DNA of 8,124 nt, taken from NCBI GenBank assembly GCA_026400415.1, contig JAPLPA010000021.1, positions 1 to 8,124 on the forward strand. Direction: 5' to 3'. How positions within the stretch are numbered: the stretch's first letter is position 1; each line of letters starts with the position of its first letter. A model generated the notes under the pieces. That model saw only the letters and a program-made list of their open reading frames with translations, ran no database searches and was not told where the DNA came from. The translations under genes and the position numbers were made by a program. The DNA is from Afipia sp. Lineage in GTDB: Bacteria; Pseudomonadota; Alphaproteobacteria; Rhizobiales; Xanthobacteraceae. Of this stretch, positions 7,301-8,124 are shown piece by piece.

Positions 7301-8124
7301 GGCCTCCGTGTCGAAGCAGGCTGATCTACCTTCGGGCGTTAGATTCTTACCGGCTCGCCGTATTTCCCTCCAGAATGAGAATCTCAAGGCCACAATGGAT
7401 GATGCCCATCAATTGGCGGAGTGGGTTGCTACCTACGACGATCTACTTGACAAGCGCCAGCTTCAAGCCAACAAAATAACGGTGGTTCGTTTCCGCCGCT
7501 CCTCCACTAATGGTCGCAACATGATCGTCAGCTCGACCTCCGATTTGCGCCTACTTGGCGTTCTTGTCCGTCGGCGCTTGGGCGAGCTGGCTTTGCCGTT
7601 TAGTCCCCAAGATTTTGATGACGTGGCCACCCGCGCAAAGAACGATGCCTTATCGATTTCCGGCGACATCGTTTTGCGGGCAGCCAAGCGTGGAGTTTCC
7701 GCTGGCGAAATGCTGGGGTTGGTGATGAGCCGCTACCTTCTCGAAAGTGAGTTCAAAGCAATGGTTGGTGCTCGGCCATCGTTCTATGTGTTTTTCTTGC
7801 TCGACGATTACGCTGATTGGCTGGCACAGCCAGAAAGCCGGATTGCCGATATCTTGGGCCTCTGCGTTGAAGAGCGGGAAGACGGGCCACATTTACATGT
7901 CGCTGTAATCGAATCTAAATATGTGGCCGCCAACGGCGTCGCTGAAGCCAAACGTTCGTCCAAGGTCCAGCTCATGGACACGCTGGCGACCTTCCGCGAA
8001 GCGCTCTTTGGTGATCCAGGACGGCTCGATCGGGACGTTTGGCTCTCGCGCCTTGCCGACATGTTGATCGACGCTGATATCCCGCCGGGGTGCTCTGGAC
8101 TTCTCGAGCGTACCCGAGCCAAGC
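4374..8124 (+). CDS. Giant defence protein with PD-(D/E)xK-like motif, DptH-like (3' partial)
   Basis: I read this frame codon by codon from ATG 4374 to the window end: 1250 codons without a stop, with the gene continuing beyond 8124. No Walker A motif is visible in the part present. Near the visible end, RIADILGL (Asp1159) is followed by VAVIESKYV (Glu1180, Lys1182). This is a D-x20-ExK arrangement on hydrophobic strands, as in PD-(D/E)xK nucleases. A helix with KRSSKVQLMDTL and the block GDPGRLDRDVWLSRLADML follow. The long N-terminal two thirds is unrecognised. Large third genes in DptFGH/SspFGH-type modules carry a HerA/FtsK-like motor, so a C-terminal P-loop domain is expected downstream of the window (inference). 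Likely role: cytoplasmic effector that tracks along and cleaves or blocks foreign DNA. The coding call is firm, the nuclease motif moderate, the family name tentative. An 8-T run at 6562-6569 lies inside the gene. Confidence 0.8.
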   Translation, partial: MLTDRIIGRVGADILLSRLTDSRQADAKQNDSAALFRLDKLSSVQIASIVREILKNPELSAKVDLKIPASLVKGEGLPEEALTTLNAGAVRNSGTDKEALLTANGNEHNLADTLGHVTALGAKELREDADAWVKATCHVSEVAPTPEDRLVMGSALRGLIAATDLSLIQLGEFCWKVSEAISHRGHPIRDAIGWSLPYVGLPRDTSFFSSTKTYGAAWAPWRKAFEKLISTRAPLLKKERANGQPLDPEEMKQRLKENAESIQDTVRETLEVFISAPTGDEATANKLVLLEWEKDGVHYIFDKPRERQLGLADSTLHFFEHGCKDSEVLVETWRKHLEDLKTREKRSEWNDDDEAFFSIHRRYLEEDAKLHSRWEKVVFGKPIECHDFLDGFVSVAHSLVVRAGKDQGDLFLRLRVSKGRKAWREKFNCDVGAYFSVMYRGLSKLMGSKAEWTLDGMGAAKLPSPLFNYPDFFVEEKKIRKGKLKPVVSLAKASVQIKFEVSLIQGKRGPELQRTQLVWNFRPESIGLSMVEDMRRLAEKGSVGCTEVPRRLVSKKGGVQSVSLLDTTTLEATFARDAGSLVPPSSRLPKMSLDINRRITDLFDDGRLTKEQRDELRLAWDHFEADYIKAMEDFLTIGLHSEAVMRQADSFADLLRSLAVHARGDVCRSKLVAKVLSIGTVLVGGDQASLIIPPWHPERMKALAVKTRRVAGLVTHILGNKDLLFGDSRIFFREFSEELAHPFYPEIAVVQRTGAPVLVSETSTVNGYSLLERPVRGESDSLTDVDPTAAAKQLRDLLERYVGLQPHEASNLGVLLFNADAAELPLAVVHELAGMQTESNIQCNVSVRHRDPSKLRSVYAELVTKSGDDPDLPVVSETSDNFISKLRIAVLPAAMTPHNANDGFRPYDVAFLHDVVSRTAGMEWIQVDWTNERPALEHVPARWSYRSVSGENELKSTTFLTCPRQTASGWAYVDAVASVSKQADLPSGVRFLPARRISLQNENLKATMDDAHQLAEWVATYDDLLDKRQLQANKITVVRFRRSSTNGRNMIVSSTSDLRLLGVLVRRRLGELALPFSPQDFDDVATRAKNDALSISGDIVLRAAKRGVSAGEMLGLVMSRYLLESEFKAMVGARPSFYVFFLLDDYADWLAQPESRIADILGLCVEEREDGPHLHVAVIESKYVAANGVAEAKRSSKVQLMDTLATFREALFGDPGRLDRDVWLSRLADMLIDADIPPGCSGLLERTRAK

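Noticed and set aside
1180..8122. Many frames of 60-117 codons opposite or out of frame with the three large genes
   Set aside because: They lie wholly inside long, well-started, translationally coupled genes, have no good ribosome binding sites and show low-complexity Arg/Ser/Pro/Ala-rich products typical of shadow frames.
4374..8124. A frameshift or early stop in the giant gene
   Set aside because: Reading every codon from 4374 to the end found no stop; the gene is simply cut by the window edge.
914..8124. A BREX or DISARM locus
   Set aside because: No PglZ-like phosphatase, methyltransferase, Lon-like protease or DISARM helicase is visible; the three-gene layout and overlaps fit a DptFGH-type module better.

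Overview
The window looks like the left edge of a genomic island (defence island) in a bacterium, probably a proteobacterium. Two things suggest this: a tRNA-derived attachment-site remnant at the far left, and a tightly packed, translationally coupled operon of large proteins starting at about 914. The host species cannot be read from the sequence. The left 0.9 kb is clearly AT-rich. The operon is visibly richer in G+C, which points to a different origin for the cargo or to ordinary AT-rich island flanks.

Layout. (1) 1-138: the C-terminal tail of an open frame entering from the left, perhaps an integrase. It reads antisense through the 3' part of a tRNA-Arg(CCU) gene (86-132, minus strand). 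The tRNA has a perfect T arm, an anticodon arm and the 3' acceptor strand, but no D arm or 5' acceptor strand. This is what an att-site copy left by integration into a tRNA 3' end looks like. (2) 139-589: AT-rich DNA with no convincing gene. It holds two tandem 9-mers, two perfect inverted repeats and an 11-bp direct repeat. (3) 590-868: an unrecognised small ORF of 92 codons with a plausible ribosome binding site. (4) 842-913: a compact promoter region. A TATAAT box lies between two identical 17-bp direct repeats spaced 30 bp apart, which looks like an operator pair. (5) 914-8124: three co-directional genes joined by ATGA and TAATG overlaps. They encode a 644-aa P-loop ATPase, a 509-aa protein with a probable winged-helix C-terminus, and a very large protein still open at the window edge (1250 codons seen). 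The third protein carries a D...ExK motif typical of PD-(D/E)xK nucleases near its visible end.

Interpretation. The order ATPase, mid-size protein, giant protein is most like the restriction modules of DNA phosphorothioation defence systems (DptFGH/DndFGH, SspFGH), in which the giant protein is a HerA/FtsK-like ATPase. This is inferred from architecture and from partly remembered family features, not from a search. No modification genes (dndA-E, sspA-D, a methylase) are in the window, and the motor domain expected in the giant protein would lie beyond position 8124. The module could equally be a related system that has not been described.
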